Assembly: GCA_037974335.1 (NCBI GenBank)
Contig: CM075760.1
Location: 7,623,432 to 7,687,431 of the forward strand
Reading direction: 5' to 3'
DNA length: 64,000 nucleotides
Source: Prionace glauca
Lineage: Eukaryota > Chordata > Chondrichthyes > Carcharhiniformes > Carcharhinidae
The position numbers and the translations under genes were made by a program. Shown piece after piece: positions 42,077-52,520 of this stretch. The notes beneath the pieces are model-generated. The model did no database searches, was not told the DNA's origin, and saw nothing but the letters and a program-made list of their open reading frames with translations. Positions within the stretch are counted from its first letter, which is position 1. Every line of letters begins with the position of its first letter.

Positions 42077-42173
42077 ATGTTCTGGATTATACCACTTGAG
42101 CTTCGTATTCTTTGGGTATTTTCCGATATCCAAAGGATTTACTACCCTGTCCTTGCCGTAGTTGGTGTCACTG
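42077..42173 (+). CDS. GPR139-like GPCR, exon 1
   Basis: ATG at 42077 (context GCCATGT) opens MFWIIPLELRILWVFSDIQR, IYYPVLAVVGVT plus the first base of a Val codon. A consensus donor follows (CTG/GTAAGTC, GT at 42174). The YYPVLAVVGV stretch is the start of TM1. It joins in frame to the second exon at 42742. An intron inside the TM1 codons is known for GPR139-type receptors. No ATG upstream in frame is closer to a good start context; the frame is open a little further 5' but without ATG. Confidence 0.85.
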
Positions 42174-42741
42174 GTAAGTCATATTTCTCTGTGTTCATTG
42201 TCCTTGTCTATGTTACCCAGTTTTTGATATTATTCTGCGTAACCGTCATGGTTTGTAGCTGTGAATGCACTGGAAACATTTCTCGTTGCCACACAGCTAT
42301 CCTCACACTACGTGACATTCACTTTCAGTCTTTCCACTTTACGGTTGTCGTTGTGTAACATGATTTCCAGTATTATGTCTCACAGCCAATTCCAAATCAG
42401 CTGATTTAACATCTTCAACTGCACAGCCTTCAGCACAATCAAAGCAGAGTCATCCAGACCAGGAAAATTTGCTCCAAACCTACTGGCACCATTGTGTCCC
42501 CCACATACAAATCTGAAGAAGGCAACAAATTGGAGATGTTATCAACTGGTGAATGTGGCTTCTTGCTACATCATTGCGGGGCTTTTCTGCTGTGAACTTT
42601 GTCTCGAGCAGAATAGGTGAATTCAGTCTGTTCCGGGGTGGATTTAATAAAAATGTTTCAGCTGTTCCCAAGGATCCTGAGAGATTGTTTCTCTTGTGCT
42701 CAGTCTAAAACACGAATAAATTGTGTTTCTCTTCCTTACAG
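42174..42741 (+). other. Intron of the GPR139-like gene
   Basis: 568 bp with donor GTAAGTC and acceptor TTCTCTTCCTTACAG. I recognise no other feature inside. Confidence 0.8.
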
Positions 42742-43637
42742 TGAATGTATTGACGATTCTTATCCTGTCACGAGGGAAGTGTGGTCTTTCCAGAAGTATG
42801 ATACGTTACCTCATTTCCATGTCAGCAGCGGATCTACTGGTCATTATCACCGATCTCATATTGAGGCAAATTCCCATTAAGTTTGAATTTGTAATCATTT
42901 ACCACATTAAAATATGTAATATCCATGCTGTGCTGCTTTATGCAGTCACTGATTGCTCTGTCTGGTTCACTGTCACATTCACCTTTGATCGATTTGTGGC
43001 TATTACTTGTCAGAAGCTGAAAATAAAATACTGCACTGAGAAAACGGCAACAGTGGTTCTTGGAACTGTGAGTGTGCTATTCAGTGTAAAGAACATTTTC
43101 TGGTATTTCATGTATGGTGATAGATATGCGATTCAGAATATTCCCCATTTTTGTGATGTTGGCGTTGTTGCCCTCTCTTCTGAAGCATGGGGAGTGGTTG
43201 AAAATCTGCATTATATTTTAACACCGTTCATTCCTTTTTTGTTGATTCTGTTGCTGAATATTTTCACCATTAAACACATTCTAGGGTCTACCAAATTCCG
43301 CAGGAGACTTCAGAGTCACAAGTGTATGGATAGTTCAAAGGACCCAGAGACAGTGAAGAGAAGAAAATCCATTATCTTACTATTTGCTCTATCATTAAAT
43401 TTTATCCTACTATGGTCAGTGTTACTTATCCACTCCTTTTGTCAACGATTATATAATTTAAACTTAATTCATTTTTATATTCCTGCATTTGTGCGGGAAT
43501 TGGGATTTATGCTCCAACTCCTGAGTTGCTGCACCAATACATACATTTACGCAGTGACCCAGACACATTTCAGAGAGGATCTAAAGAATGTGATCAGATC
43601 TCCATTTACTGCAATTGTGAAATTACTTACAGAATAA
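42742..43637 (+). CDS. GPR139-like rhodopsin-class GPCR, exon 2
   Basis: With exon 1 the protein is 330 residues. It continues TM1 (VNVLTILILSRGKCGLS), then TM2 RYLISMSAADLLVIITDL with Asp2.50 at residue 63. TM3 runs from the conserved Cys (KICNIHAVLLYAV) to FTFDRFVAIT (DRF at 115-117 in place of DRY). TM4 (TATVVLGTVSVLF), an extracellular Cys (PHFCDVG) for the disulfide, TM5 (YILTPFIPFLLILLLNIF), a basic third loop (KFRRRLQ, VKRRKS) and TM6 follow. TM7 is QLLSCCTNTYIYAVTQTHFR (NTYIY for NPxxY). The SRGKCGLS loop is a hallmark of GPR139/GPR142-type receptors. The frame is whole; length and exon pattern fit the family. Likely an orphan, plasma-membrane, G-protein-coupled receptor. The stop is followed by AATAAA at 43635-43640, which overlaps it. 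Confidence 0.88.
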
Positions 43638-43640
43638 ACA

Positions 43641-45190
43641 TATTTTTCGTTAGAACAGGGTGATTATCTCGTGTTCTGAACAAAACAATATCTCAGTGAA
43701 TCATACACAGTGTAGACATATATTGTGTCACCATTTCTGCTTAAAACGTGTATTGAAATTGTAAAAACAAATTTAAAAAATGAATTGAGCCCAGAAAAAA
43801 TCCGGATTCAAATCAGCTAATACTAATGAACCAGCCTGGACATCATGTTGACCTCCAGTTTTGTACCATTCTGTTAACTTGAGCGAATGTTTGCATTTCA
43901 CTTCAGCTGCAACACAACTCCCTCACTGAAATGAATCTCAAAACTCAACCCCCGTGAACTCTCTTCACAATTCCACCCCACCTCACCACATCCCCACCCT
44001 CCCACTCAGCTCGACCCTCAGCCCAAACAGTCCCGCGCCCTTTGCACAGTGTTCATTATTGGATTTAGCAATGGTGAATTGAACAGATTGGACTAGAGAT
44101 TCATGGATGAATGGATTATTCGGCAAAGGCGGTTGAAAATCTTCCCCAACAGGTGTAGACAAAGGTCATGGGTAGAGGAGGGCACTCATAATGTTGAAAT
44201 GCAGCGTGAGCTCGTTGGGTCAAAGGGCCTGTTTCCCATGCTGTGTTTTTCTTTGTTCTTTGGTCAAAATGTTAGCTCTAAACTTCCAAGGATTTAGGGT
44301 CGGTGCTAGACGGCAACTTGAGACAGAATGTTGGAGTGGCAGTGATTGCATTTAGTAAAACTCAATGGCAGTATTTGACAATGCACTTGGTACAATTCAA
44401 TTAAAAAACCTCAGCTGAATGCGCATTTAATTCCACTACCCTCGCGGATTTTGCAGCATGTGTGAGAGATCAAAGTTCGTTTGTGCCCCAAATGCACTGG
44501 AGTGTTGAAGTGAAATAAGCAAATACATATATTAAACATGCATAGAACAGAATATAAGCAAGGTTGGTCTTTGTTTGTGAAGGGTCTGAAAAGAAATAAT
44601 TGTTAAAAAAATTCAGAGATAAATAGATTTATCTTCAGTTATGAATAAATTTTTTGAATGAATTCTGAACAAGTATTTAAAATGATAAAATAGAACGTAA
44701 TGGAATGATTAGCCGAAAACAGACATCTTTATTAGCATGAATAACAAAGTAAGTATTCTATTCATAACCATTCCACGCCGTAAGTTACTGGAAAATATGT
44801 AAACGTTCAGTGAGGTCTCAGAACTGGTGGAGTCACCAACTCCCACCTACTTTGACACGGTGCTACTCCATTCTGGAACAGGATTGATGATAAACTGTCA
44901 GCTAAACAGAACATTATACTCATCATGTCATCAATTTCTGGAGGTGAATGTATCTGAAAGCAAAGGAAAGGAATATCATTTACTGCAGGTGATAGAATGA
45001 CTGTGTGACTATATCTGTAGTGACAGTGACCTGGGATGAAGCAATGGAGACAGTAATGATGATCAATGAGATACAAATCTCAGATATCACAGCAGAACTG
45101 TGAAAAACTCATGTTGTTCAGCAGATTTCCCACAAGAAGCGAGAGAAGAGGCAGAGGCTGCGAATGATCTTTGAGTATGGTGAGCTGCAG
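43641..45190. other. Mostly non-coding; LINE 3' tail at 44080-44270
   Basis: At 44080-44270 (plus) the words CATTATTGGATTTAGCAATG, AAAGGCGGTTGAAAATCTT, GTTGGGTCAAAGGGCCTGTT and TCCCATGCTGTGTTTTTCTT form a LINE 3' end. I see nothing else that I can support. Confidence 0.45.
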
Positions 45191-45402
45191 TGAAATGTAG
45201 TGGAATAGAATGTATTATTATTCATTTTGACAGGAGGAAGCAGCAAGGGGAATGAAATTATAAATTGCCGGGATTGGGCCAATGGGTTTATTTTGTTTCT
45301 CCAGGTAGTTCAAACTGACACCATGATCGCTCCTGTTTTCCATCGGGAAGGAATTTCAGACCCTGCTAAATCTTGTGCTGGTCGGCAGCAACAAAACCTA
45401 CA

Positions 45403-45474
45403 TTCCCTGACCGGGAATCGAACCCGGGCCGCGGTGGTGAGAGCGCCGAATCCTAACCACTAGACCACCAGGGA
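45403..45474 (-). tRNA. tRNA-Glu-CTC: tRNA-Glu (CTC)
   Basis: The minus strand reads TCCCTGGTGGTCTAGTGGTT, anticodon arm CGGCG CTCTCAC CACCG with CTC, B box GGTTCGATTCC and acceptor TCAGGGA plus A, 72 nt. The anticodon stem has one changed pair (CACCG where the usual is CGCCG). A short T run lies about 10 bp downstream. The flank (AGGAGGAAGCAGCAAGGG) also appears upstream of the Gln gene at 55.26 kb. Confidence 0.93.
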
Positions 45475-45589
45475 AGATACGAATAACAGCCTTAATCTGA
45501 CCGGTACATTGCAGCGTTTTTCAAATTCTCCAGAACGGCTTGTCGAGGAAAAAAAATTGTTTTGATCGAACAGGAATGACTCCTTCAGC

Positions 45590-46095
45590 CGACAGCAAAT
45601 TACTGCAGATGCTGGAACTTTAAAAACTTAAAATGCTGGAAAATCTCAACAGGCATGACGGCTTCTCTGGAGAGAGAATGTGAGGCAATGGAATTGAGTC
45701 TAAACTGCCCTCTGAAACGGCCCAACAACATAGTTAGTTCAGTGGGAAATAGGGATGGACAACAAATGCTGACATTGAAATCTATATTGTGTTAGCAGCA
45801 TTTTATGAAATAATTAATAATTTTCATTTTGTTTCATTTCATGTCAGACAGGGTGACATATTCGGGGCTCTTATTATTTAAAACCTCAGCCCTTTAACCA
45901 TTGAGACAGTTATGGTTCAGTCACAGAAAAGTGATCCACTGTGATCCAAAAGAAGGAATTTTAGTTGCTGCAAATCCCACCTCAAAACGGAAAATGCTGG
46001 AAGATTCATCAGTTTCAACAGTTTCTGTGGAGGGAAAGAGAGGGAATGATACAGGTTGCTGACCTTTGACCCTAACTGGAAGGAATTGATGCTTT
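45590..46095. repeat. Two fragments of the GGAAAATCTCA tail family
   Basis: 45596-45690 (ATTACTGCAGATGCTGGAAC, AAAATGCTGGAAAATCTCAA) and 45985-46095 (AAAATGCTGGAAGATTCATC, AGTTTCTGTGGAGGGAAAGA) are tail fragments of the short family seen at 11.15 and 15.86 kb. Confidence 0.55.
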
Positions 46096-46457
46096 AATGG
46101 TTTACAAACAAGTACAGAATCAAGGAAAATAGAGAGAGAGAGAGGAGGAAAAAACAAATAGTCTTTTTATCGGATGGAAGGCTGAAGTGATTGAATTACA
46201 ATGGAGATGATTGTTGTTTCCACTGACACAATCTCGCAGATCTGGGTTTAAATCTCCTAATAAATGAGAACAAAATCTCTCGCTGAGTTCAGCGCTAAAA
46301 TCACCGCTTTCCAGTGATCTGGAGGCAGTTTTCATTCACAACTGTGAGATGAACAAGGCAGAAAGGAGAGAGGGACTGAGTTTGAGCCGTGACATTTCAG
46401 GGGGATGGGAGATCTGGAATTCACCCAGGAATGAGGTAAAGTCTAAAAAAACATTAA

Positions 46458-46530
46458 CGCCCAACGTGGGGCTCGAACCCACGACCCTGAGATTAAGAGT
46501 CTCATGCTCTACCGACTGAGCTAGCCGGGA
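46458..46530 (-). tRNA. tRNA-Lys-CTT: tRNA-Lys (CTT)
   Basis: The minus strand gives CCGGCTAGCTCAGTCGGTAG, anticodon arm with loop CTCTTAA (CTT), B box GGTTCGAGCCC, and 3' end GTTGGGCG, 73 nt. The first base is T where the standard gene has G, leaving the 1-72 pair mismatched. A T7 terminator (A7 on the plus strand at 46446-46452) follows 5 bp after the gene. Likely functional. Confidence 0.92.
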
Positions 46531-46630
46531 ACATAGCCTCCAGTCCATTCCTTAACCTGAAATGCATAGAGAAAATATGGCTTTTCCATTTGGTGTCTCA
46601 GTTTGTTCAGATTTCAGTTTACAATGAATC

Positions 46631-46950
46631 ATAAGAACATAAGAAATAGGAGCAGGAGTAGGCCATCTAGCCCCTTGAGCCTGCCCCGCCATTCAATAAG
46701 ATCATGGCTGATCTGAAGTGGCTCAGTTCCACTTTCCCGCTTTCTCCCCATAACTCTTAATCCCCTTGCCTACCAAAACCTATCTACCCGTGTCTTAAAT
46801 ATATTTAGCGAGGCAGCCTCCACCACTTCAACGGGCAGAGAATTCCAGAGATTCACCACCCTTTGAGTGAAGAAGTTCCTCCTCAACTCCGTTCTAAACT
46901 GCACCCCCCCCCCTTATTTTGAGGCTGTGCCCTCTAGTCCTGCTGAGGCA
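46631..46950 (-). mobile_element. CR1 3' end, subfamily B
   Basis: AAGAACATAAGAAATAGGAG, AGTAGGCCATCTAGCCCCTT, CCATTCAATAAGATCATGGC and CCACCACTTCAACGGGCAGA match the 3' UTR and C-terminal end of the 23.64 kb element in the same orientation. The copy is about 320 bp and low in divergence, so it is among the younger insertions here. Confidence 0.9.
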
Positions 46951-47567
46951 GAATCCCCAAAGTTTCTATCCATCCCTCTCAATCATCAATTAGATCATTC
47001 ACATCTTTCAATTCTGAGCTTCACCTTTCCCAAGCATTCCAAACTCCTCTCACATCATTCACCTTCTTTTTTTTGGTTCGTAACAATTTAGCCAGGGGAG
47101 GGGGCGGGGGGAAAAAACCTTCTCAAGGTTTTCATGTCACACTGTTTCTCAGTTTCAGATGTTTCAATAAGATCATCTCTGATTATTCTGAATTCCAGAG
47201 CAAACACACTCATCCCACTGAATCTCTCCTCTCAGGAGAAACGCAGAAATCAATCGCCCCACAGCGTCTGTGAAGGGAACAACATCTAAATCTTCCAGCT
47301 GGATGAACTGCCATCGGAGCTGGAGAAGCCAGAGATGTAACACGAACGATAAACTCTGAAGAACATACATGTCAGATACACAACATAGATGTCAGATACA
47401 CACAAAGCACACATGTCAAATCATGTCACATCCAAGTTGCGTCTTTTAACTTTCTGCTCTCCACCTCAGACATTTCCACATTCATCAAAAATCCCCCACC
47501 TCAAACCCCATCCTGCTCCTCAATCCACCGATAATGTTACTCGTACCGCAAGGAGTTCGCAGCATTT

Positions 47568-47640
47568 GGCTCCATAGCTCAGTGGTTAGAGCACTGGTCT
47601 TGTAAACCAGGGGTCGCGAGTTCAATTCTCGCTGGAGCCT
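47568..47640 (+). tRNA. tRNA-Thr-TGT: tRNA-Thr (TGT)
   Basis: GGCTCCA/TGGAGCC acceptor is perfect, D arm TAGCTCAGTGGTTAGAGCA, anticodon arm CTGGTCTTGTAAACCAG with TGT, variable GGGTC, T arm GCGAG TTCAATT CTCGC, discriminator T, 73 nt. All stems pair. A good functional gene. Confidence 0.95.
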
Positions 47641-48039
47641 CCAGGCAAAGTTTAGCTCATATAAACTCCAGGAAAAAGGTAAGTCGTACTCAGAAGCGAA
47701 ACAGAGTGTTCTTATGAGTGGAGGGGCAGATCAGGTGCCATTTTGGAAAGCAAAACGATATTCTTCTTTGGGAGAAGAAATCGAAAGAGCAGAACGTATT
47801 TGACGAGCTGATAAATATAAATGTTGATATTAAGAATAGAGTAGATGCCTTTGTACAAGGAATGTATAAAGTTAGCATGTTGGTTCAGCAGATAATTGGA
47901 AGGGAAATTACATTTTGTTCTTATTGCCGGCAGACTGGAGTTTAAAAATAACGAGGTGTTTCTGCTGTTACACAGGGTTTTGTTGAAACCAGGTTGAATA
48001 TTCTGCGCAGATGTGACAGTCACATTTAAAAATGTTTAC

Positions 48040-48520
48040 GCTTTGCATTAGAAACGGTAAAGAGAAGGTTCGCCAGATTGTTCCCTGGGGTCAGTGAGTT
48101 GTCCTGTGATGAAATTCTCTGGAGTTTAGAAGAATAAGCGGTGATCTATTTAAACTTACACAGTGCTGATTCGGTTTGATAGGATGGAGGCTGAGAGATT
48201 TTCTTTCTCTCTGCTGGTCGGGAATCTAACCCCTTGCTGCACAGATCACCGGCTGGTCATTTAGGGCTAAGATAAGGAGAAATTACTTCACTCAAAGGGC
48301 AAGAATCTTTGTTATTTTCTGTGCCTGACAGTTATGTATGCCCCATAATCGAGCACATTTAAGATCGGGATAAACAGGTTTCTGATCTCTTGTAGAATTC
48401 AGGGATCTGGGGAGCTGATGGAAAAACTAAGTTGTATCCCAATATCAGCCATGATGGTATTGAATGGTGGAAATCTCGATGGACCGAGTGGTCTGCTCCT
48501 CCTCCTATGATTCCTGCTGG
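48040..48520 (+). mobile_element. Old CR1 3' region, plus strand
   Basis: AGAGAAGGTTCGCCAGATTG, CCTGGGGTCAGTGAG, TAAGGAGAAATTACTTCACT, CAAAGGGCAAGAATCTTTG and GGACCGAGTGGTCTGCTCCT follow CR1 C-terminal coding and UTR. No open frame remains. A partial relative (TGAGGAGAAATTGTTTCACT) is at 51.43-51.60 kb. Confidence 0.7.
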
Positions 48521-48966
48521 AATAAAAACAGGAAGGACTGGAATTTCTCAGCAGGGCTTGAAACAAATGTGGAGTTAATTTTCCGAGTTCAATATGATTC
48601 TTTTCAAACGAGTAACTGAGTGTGAATTATAACAAGTAGCACAACATCGAGACTGCAAACACTTCCAGTATCACTAGTTTCTGTCTTTTTGAGCACACAC
48701 TACTATCAGATATTTCAGATGGTGATTAACCATATTAGTCTGCACCTAGAAACCCATTAAATTCTGTTGGGGACTGAACGAAATGCGAATAAATGCTCGG
48801 TGTCAAAATCGAACTTTCCCCTCAGTGCACTTTATTTCTCAGAAAACATTTGAGGGTGAAATCAGAGCAGTGATAACATGTCGTTAACATCGAGGGTCAG
48901 ATAATGTTAAGCAACAAACTGAAATCAAACAATTTTCCCTTCCCCGACATGAGAAAGCTTAATCAA

Positions 48967-49039
48967 AGGTCCTGCCCGGATTTGATCCGGGGACCTTGCG
49001 CGTGTGAGGCGACTGTGATAACCGCTACACTACAGAAAC
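48967..49039 (-). pseudogene. tRNA-Val (CAC), decayed copy
   Basis: The anticodon loop still reads CTCACAC (CAC). The B box is GGATCAAATCC instead of GGTTCGAAACC, and the acceptor 3' strand is CAGGACC against 5' GTTTCTG with one mismatch. The intact paralogue is at 50.80 kb. Confidence 0.8.
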
Positions 49040-49445
49040 AGCTGGAAACACGGTAGAGGAAACCTGCCTGTCTGCAATGTTCAACTGTGCTGTGTTGCTG
49101 CAGGTTCCGATGGTCAGACTGAGAGCCCATGTCACTGAATTCAGGAAGATAACCGTTACTTTCAAGCTGATTGTACAACTTATCCCCAACATCAACATTT
49201 AAAAGCGTTCGTCCAGCAAATATCTAAGGGAGCAATGATTTCTGCCCATTCATTAACACATCATTTTCATCTTTCTTCCAATAATCATCCGCATTTTGTA
49301 TCCTGTTGCTCCCCTTATTTCTTTGTTCTTCAAATCTGACATTTCCAATTCAGGGACTGAAGAGGAAATCTCCCTGATACTGATTCCGCCAGAACTGTGC
49401 AGACCGGGAAGTAACACAGGATTGTTGCACAGCAATAAATCTACA

Positions 49446-49517
49446 TTCCCTGACCGGGAATCGAACCCGGGCCGCGGCGGTGAAAGCGCCGAATCCTAAC
49501 CACTAGACCACCAGGGA
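49446..49517 (-). tRNA. tRNA-Glu-TTC: tRNA-Glu (TTC)
   Basis: TCCCTGG/TCAGGGA acceptor, D arm TGGTCTAGTGGTTAGGA, anticodon arm CGGCG CTTTCAC CGCCG with TTC, T arm CCGGG TTCGATT CCCGG, discriminator A, 72 nt; all stems perfect. It differs from the sister gene at 51.29 kb only in the anticodon middle base, so the Glu isoacceptor changed within a duplicated cassette. Confidence 0.95.
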
Positions 49518-49639
49518 AGCTGGTAAACGCTTTATAAAATATTAATTTATCCATGAACCACCTGCCTTTTGTTTTGTTTCTGTCTTTTTATTCACCAAAT
49601 ACAAGTTTCTCCGTCACATTGCCATGCTTATATCACACA

Positions 49640-49700
49640 CAAGTGATATAAACTTGTGGCCACAGTGCAGAATCCAAACCACTGATCCAACAGGGAAGCT
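49640..49700 (-). pseudogene. tRNA-Glu 5'-half relic
   Basis: Plus strand GCAGAATCCAAACCACTGAT, CCAACAGGGAAGCTGAC matches the Glu 5' half complement (GAATCCTAACCACTAGACCACCAGGGAA) with several changes. The 3' half is lost. Confidence 0.65.
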
Positions 49701-50079
49701 GACAGTGACTTTCCCAATCAGCGGATCATCCTCATTTTAGCCTTTCTCTTCCCTCTCTTCCGTCATCCAATAGGCAGGTTTCTCATTATAAAAACACACT
49801 CTGCTTATTTCCACACTTGACACCTGTCATCGAGCCCATGGTGGTGAAAACGATGGCGTTGCACCATTGGAACACCCGGGTTCCGCCATCACCAGCTCAG
49901 TGTTACCTTGTTACTCCGGGACCCGGCAGTCAGAGTGTTCTCCCACCCCCAGTAAGTCCCCAGAGTTCAGAAGCTGTGACATCTTCTTCAGAGCCTTCAG
50001 TCTATACTCGATGGAGACGAATATCACGCGAAGGCCATCTCCACCCCCCGCTACTTCCCTTCAAAAAACAGAGCAACAG

Positions 50080-50460
50080 GAAATTGAGAAACGACGAGCT
50101 TAAGGACAGTTTAAATGATGGTGTCCCTTCAGTGCAGCTCATTGTGTTTCTAAAGTGAGATGATTTCTGTTTGTTACACAGTTCAGGCTGACCTAATTCA
50201 GAGAAGGATCAGGCTCAATCCTCCCGATGGCCTTTCCCAACTCCATTTCTTTAAACGAATTTCAGAAACATTTCCATTAAATAATATGATTGTGACATAT
50301 GTCAACGTGGTTGTATGGCCGAGCGGTCTAAGGCTCCAATCTCCGTGGAGGTGTGGGTTCGAATCCCAACGCGAGTGAAATGGATTGAAATTTTGATCCT
50401 TACTGCTGTGGTAAGATTGAATGCAGGAGTGTGCGCAGTGTCGTTTTCGTCATGTGATTC
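50080..50460. repeat. tRNA-Leu cassette, copy 2 (partner 38.885-39.30 kb)
   Basis: Colinear flanks on both sides of a broken Leu gene, same orientation, about 11.2 kb from copy 1. Confidence 0.85.
50309..50377 (+). pseudogene. tRNA-Leu with the anticodon arm deleted
   Basis: TGGCCGAGCGGTCTAAGGCT joins directly to CCAATCTCCGTGGAGGTG, GTGGGTTCGAATCCCA. Compared with the copy at 39.13 kb, about 15 bp between two TAAGGC words is missing, which removes most of the anticodon stem-loop. The acceptor ends no longer pair. Confidence 0.88.
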
Positions 50461-50799
50461 TTCTGTGAAATGTGCGCCTTTTCCTCCAGTTCACTTACAG
50501 TATTACTTGTATCTGTCTGTTTGAGCAGACACTACTATCAGAAATTTCTGATGGTGATGAACCATATTTGTCTGCGCCCCTATAAACCCATTAAATTCTG
50601 TTGGAGACTGAACGAGATGCGAATAAATGCTCGGTGTCAAAATCGAACTTCCCCGTCAGTGCACTTTATTTCACAGAAAGTATTTGAGGATGAAATCAGA
50701 GAAATGATAACATGTCTTTAACATCGAGGTTCGGATAATGTGCCGCAACAAACTGAAATCAAATAAATTCCCTTCCCCGACAGAAGCAAGATTAATGAA

Positions 50800-50872
50800 T
50801 GTTTCTGCCCGGTTTCGAACCGGGGACCTTTCGCATGTGAAGCGAATGTGATAACCACTACACTACAGAAAC
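50800..50872 (-). tRNA. tRNA-Val-CAC: tRNA-Val (CAC)
   Basis: GTTTCTG/CAGAAAC acceptor perfect, D arm AGTGTAGTGGTTATCAC, anticodon arm TTCGC TTCACAT GCGAA with CAC, T arm CCCGG TTCGAAA CCGGG, discriminator A, 73 nt. All stems pair. Functional by structure. Confidence 0.95.
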
Positions 50873-51292
50873 AACTGGAAAACTAATACAGCAAATCTGC
50901 GTGTCTGCAATGTTCAACTGCGCTGTGTTGCTGCAGGTTCCGATGGTCAGCCTGAGAGCCCATGTCACTGAATTCAGGAAGATAACCGTTACTTTCAAGC
51001 TGATTGTACAACTTATCCCCAACATCAACATTTAAAAGCGTTCGTCTCGCAGATATCTAAGGGATCAATGATTTCTACCCATTCATTAATGCATCATTTT
51101 CATCATTCTTCGAATAATCTCAGCATTTGTACCATCAGCGCTTTGTAACCTGTCGCTCCAGTTTTTCTTTGTTCTTTAAATGTGACATTTCCAATTCAGA
51201 TGCTAAAGAGGAAATCTCCCTGATACTGATTCCGACAGAACTGGTGCAGACCGGGAAGTAACACAGGATTCTTGTACAACAATAAATCTACA

Positions 51293-51364
51293 TTCCCTGA
51301 CCGGGAATCGAACCCGGGCCGCGGCGGTGAGAGCGCCGAATCCTAACCACTAGACCACCAGGGA
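51293..51364 (-). tRNA. tRNA-Glu-CTC: tRNA-Glu (CTC)
   Basis: Perfect Glu cloverleaf, 72 nt: acceptor TCCCTGG/TCAGGGA, anticodon arm CGGCG CTCTCAC CGCCG with CTC, T arm CCGGG TTCGATT CCCGG. Sister of the TTC gene at 49.45 kb. Confidence 0.96.
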
Positions 51365-51424
51365 AGCTTGCTAATTTTAGAATATTAATTTATCCATGAG
51401 CCACCTGAATTTTGTTTTATTTCT

Positions 51425-51605
51425 ACACAGGGACACAATCTCAGGATATGGCGTTGATGATTTAGGACTGAGATGAGGAGAAATTGTTTCACTCAAAGGT
51501 TGGTGAATCTTGGGAATTCTCTACTCCAGAGGGTTCTGATGCTCCATCATTGAACATATTTCAGTTTGGGTTAGACAGATTTATGATCATTCCAGGACTG
51601 AATGG
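51425..51605 (+). mobile_element. Old CR1 fragment, plus strand
   Basis: TGAGGAGAAATTGTTTCACT, CAAAGGTTGGTGAATCTTGG, GAATTCTCTACTCCAGAGGG and TTTGGGTTAGACAGATTTAT follow CR1 C-terminal coding order. Confidence 0.65.
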
Positions 51606-51927
51606 AAGCAGGAATATGGAATTAGAACAAATACTCAGCCACAAGTTCATTTTTCAATTTTTTTATATGTTTAAAAGTATAATGGAAGCATTTAGATATA
51701 TAATGAGATATATATACGTAATGGTGTACAGATAGACATATGTGTATATGTATATAATGTTATATGTAATATGTTTGAACTCAATCGTCATTAAATAATG
51801 TTGGTAATACCAGATAACAGTACACCCGGAAACAATTGACAGCTATTTTTTATTGGCACCCACGGACCCATTGCCAACAGGCAACTGTTTAAACGTGAAT
51901 GCTGATGGTGAGGAAATAATAAAATTC

Positions 51928-52001
51928 CGTCCCTGGGTGGTCTCGAACCACCAACCTTTCGGTTAATAGCGGAACGCGCTGACCATTTCCGCCACAGAGA
52001 C
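51928..52001 (-). pseudogene. tRNA-Asn-like with ATT anticodon
   Basis: Acceptor GTCTCTG/CAGGGAC and T arm GGTGG TTCGAGA CCACC are sound. The anticodon arm reads TTCCG CTATTAA CCGAA: ATT instead of GTT, with one stem mismatch, and the D stem is disturbed (GCGGAAATGGTCAGCG). Anticodon ATT would still read the Asn codon AAU. I lean to pseudogene. Confidence 0.7.
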
Positions 52002-52189
52002 TGAGACAGCAGCTCAATATATTCTAAACCAGTTTGTGACCAATGATCACGCAATCTGAAGTTTAATTTCATTATTAATGCACTGGGCTTTGCTTCTGTA
52101 AGGACTACAATTAACCTTGTCTCATTTATGACTGTTCATGGCAGTGTTCACTACAATCACACATTTGGTGCAGTCTTGTACAGTATTGC

Positions 52190-52520
52190 ACTAGGCCATG
52201 TCTCTTTATATACTACGTTTGACTCATTTGAATCATTATTGCAATAGACTTTGCAACTGTTTACAGTACATTACGTGCCGCTTCATTTATTAATACATGT
52301 AGACATGCCATGATAACTGCTACAAATCATCGTCTCTGGACTATTATTACTTAGTGAAGAGTCCACTTACGTTACATTAGGCTCCATCTCAGATATTATT
52401 GTGCTAGGCTCTATGTCATGCACTACTGAACACACCCGTGTATCACTAATAAAGCAGACACTTTCTCACTAATTGTTTTTCTATCAAATGTGTCTAATAG
52501 ATGGAATCGAACAAAGAGCG
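52190..52520. repeat. Interspersed unit, copy of 31.21-31.56 kb
   Basis: Colinear shared words are listed in the partner entry. It follows directly on the 'ctctttatatacta' periodic style of sequence. Confidence 0.75.

Larger units (their letters stand above)
48690..49570. repeat. Val+Glu tRNA cassette, copy 1 (partner 50.52-51.42 kb)
   Basis: Near-colinear over about 880 bp with the partner. Examples are GAGCACACACTACTATCAGA / GAGCAGACACTACTATCAGA, AATAAATGCTCGGTGTCAAA, GTTCAACTG.GCTGTGTTGCT, GTTCCGATGGTCAG.CTGAGA and ATTCAGGAAGATAACCGTTA. The two copies are about 1.83 kb apart in direct orientation. Confidence 0.92.
50520..51420. repeat. Val+Glu tRNA cassette, copy 2 (partner 48.69-49.57 kb)
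   Basis: Colinear with copy 1. Both tRNA genes in this copy are intact. Further degraded pieces of the same cassette without the tRNA lie at 56.09-56.45 kb (GTAACATCGAGATTCTGATA, TGGTGATTAACTATGTTAGT). Confidence 0.92.
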
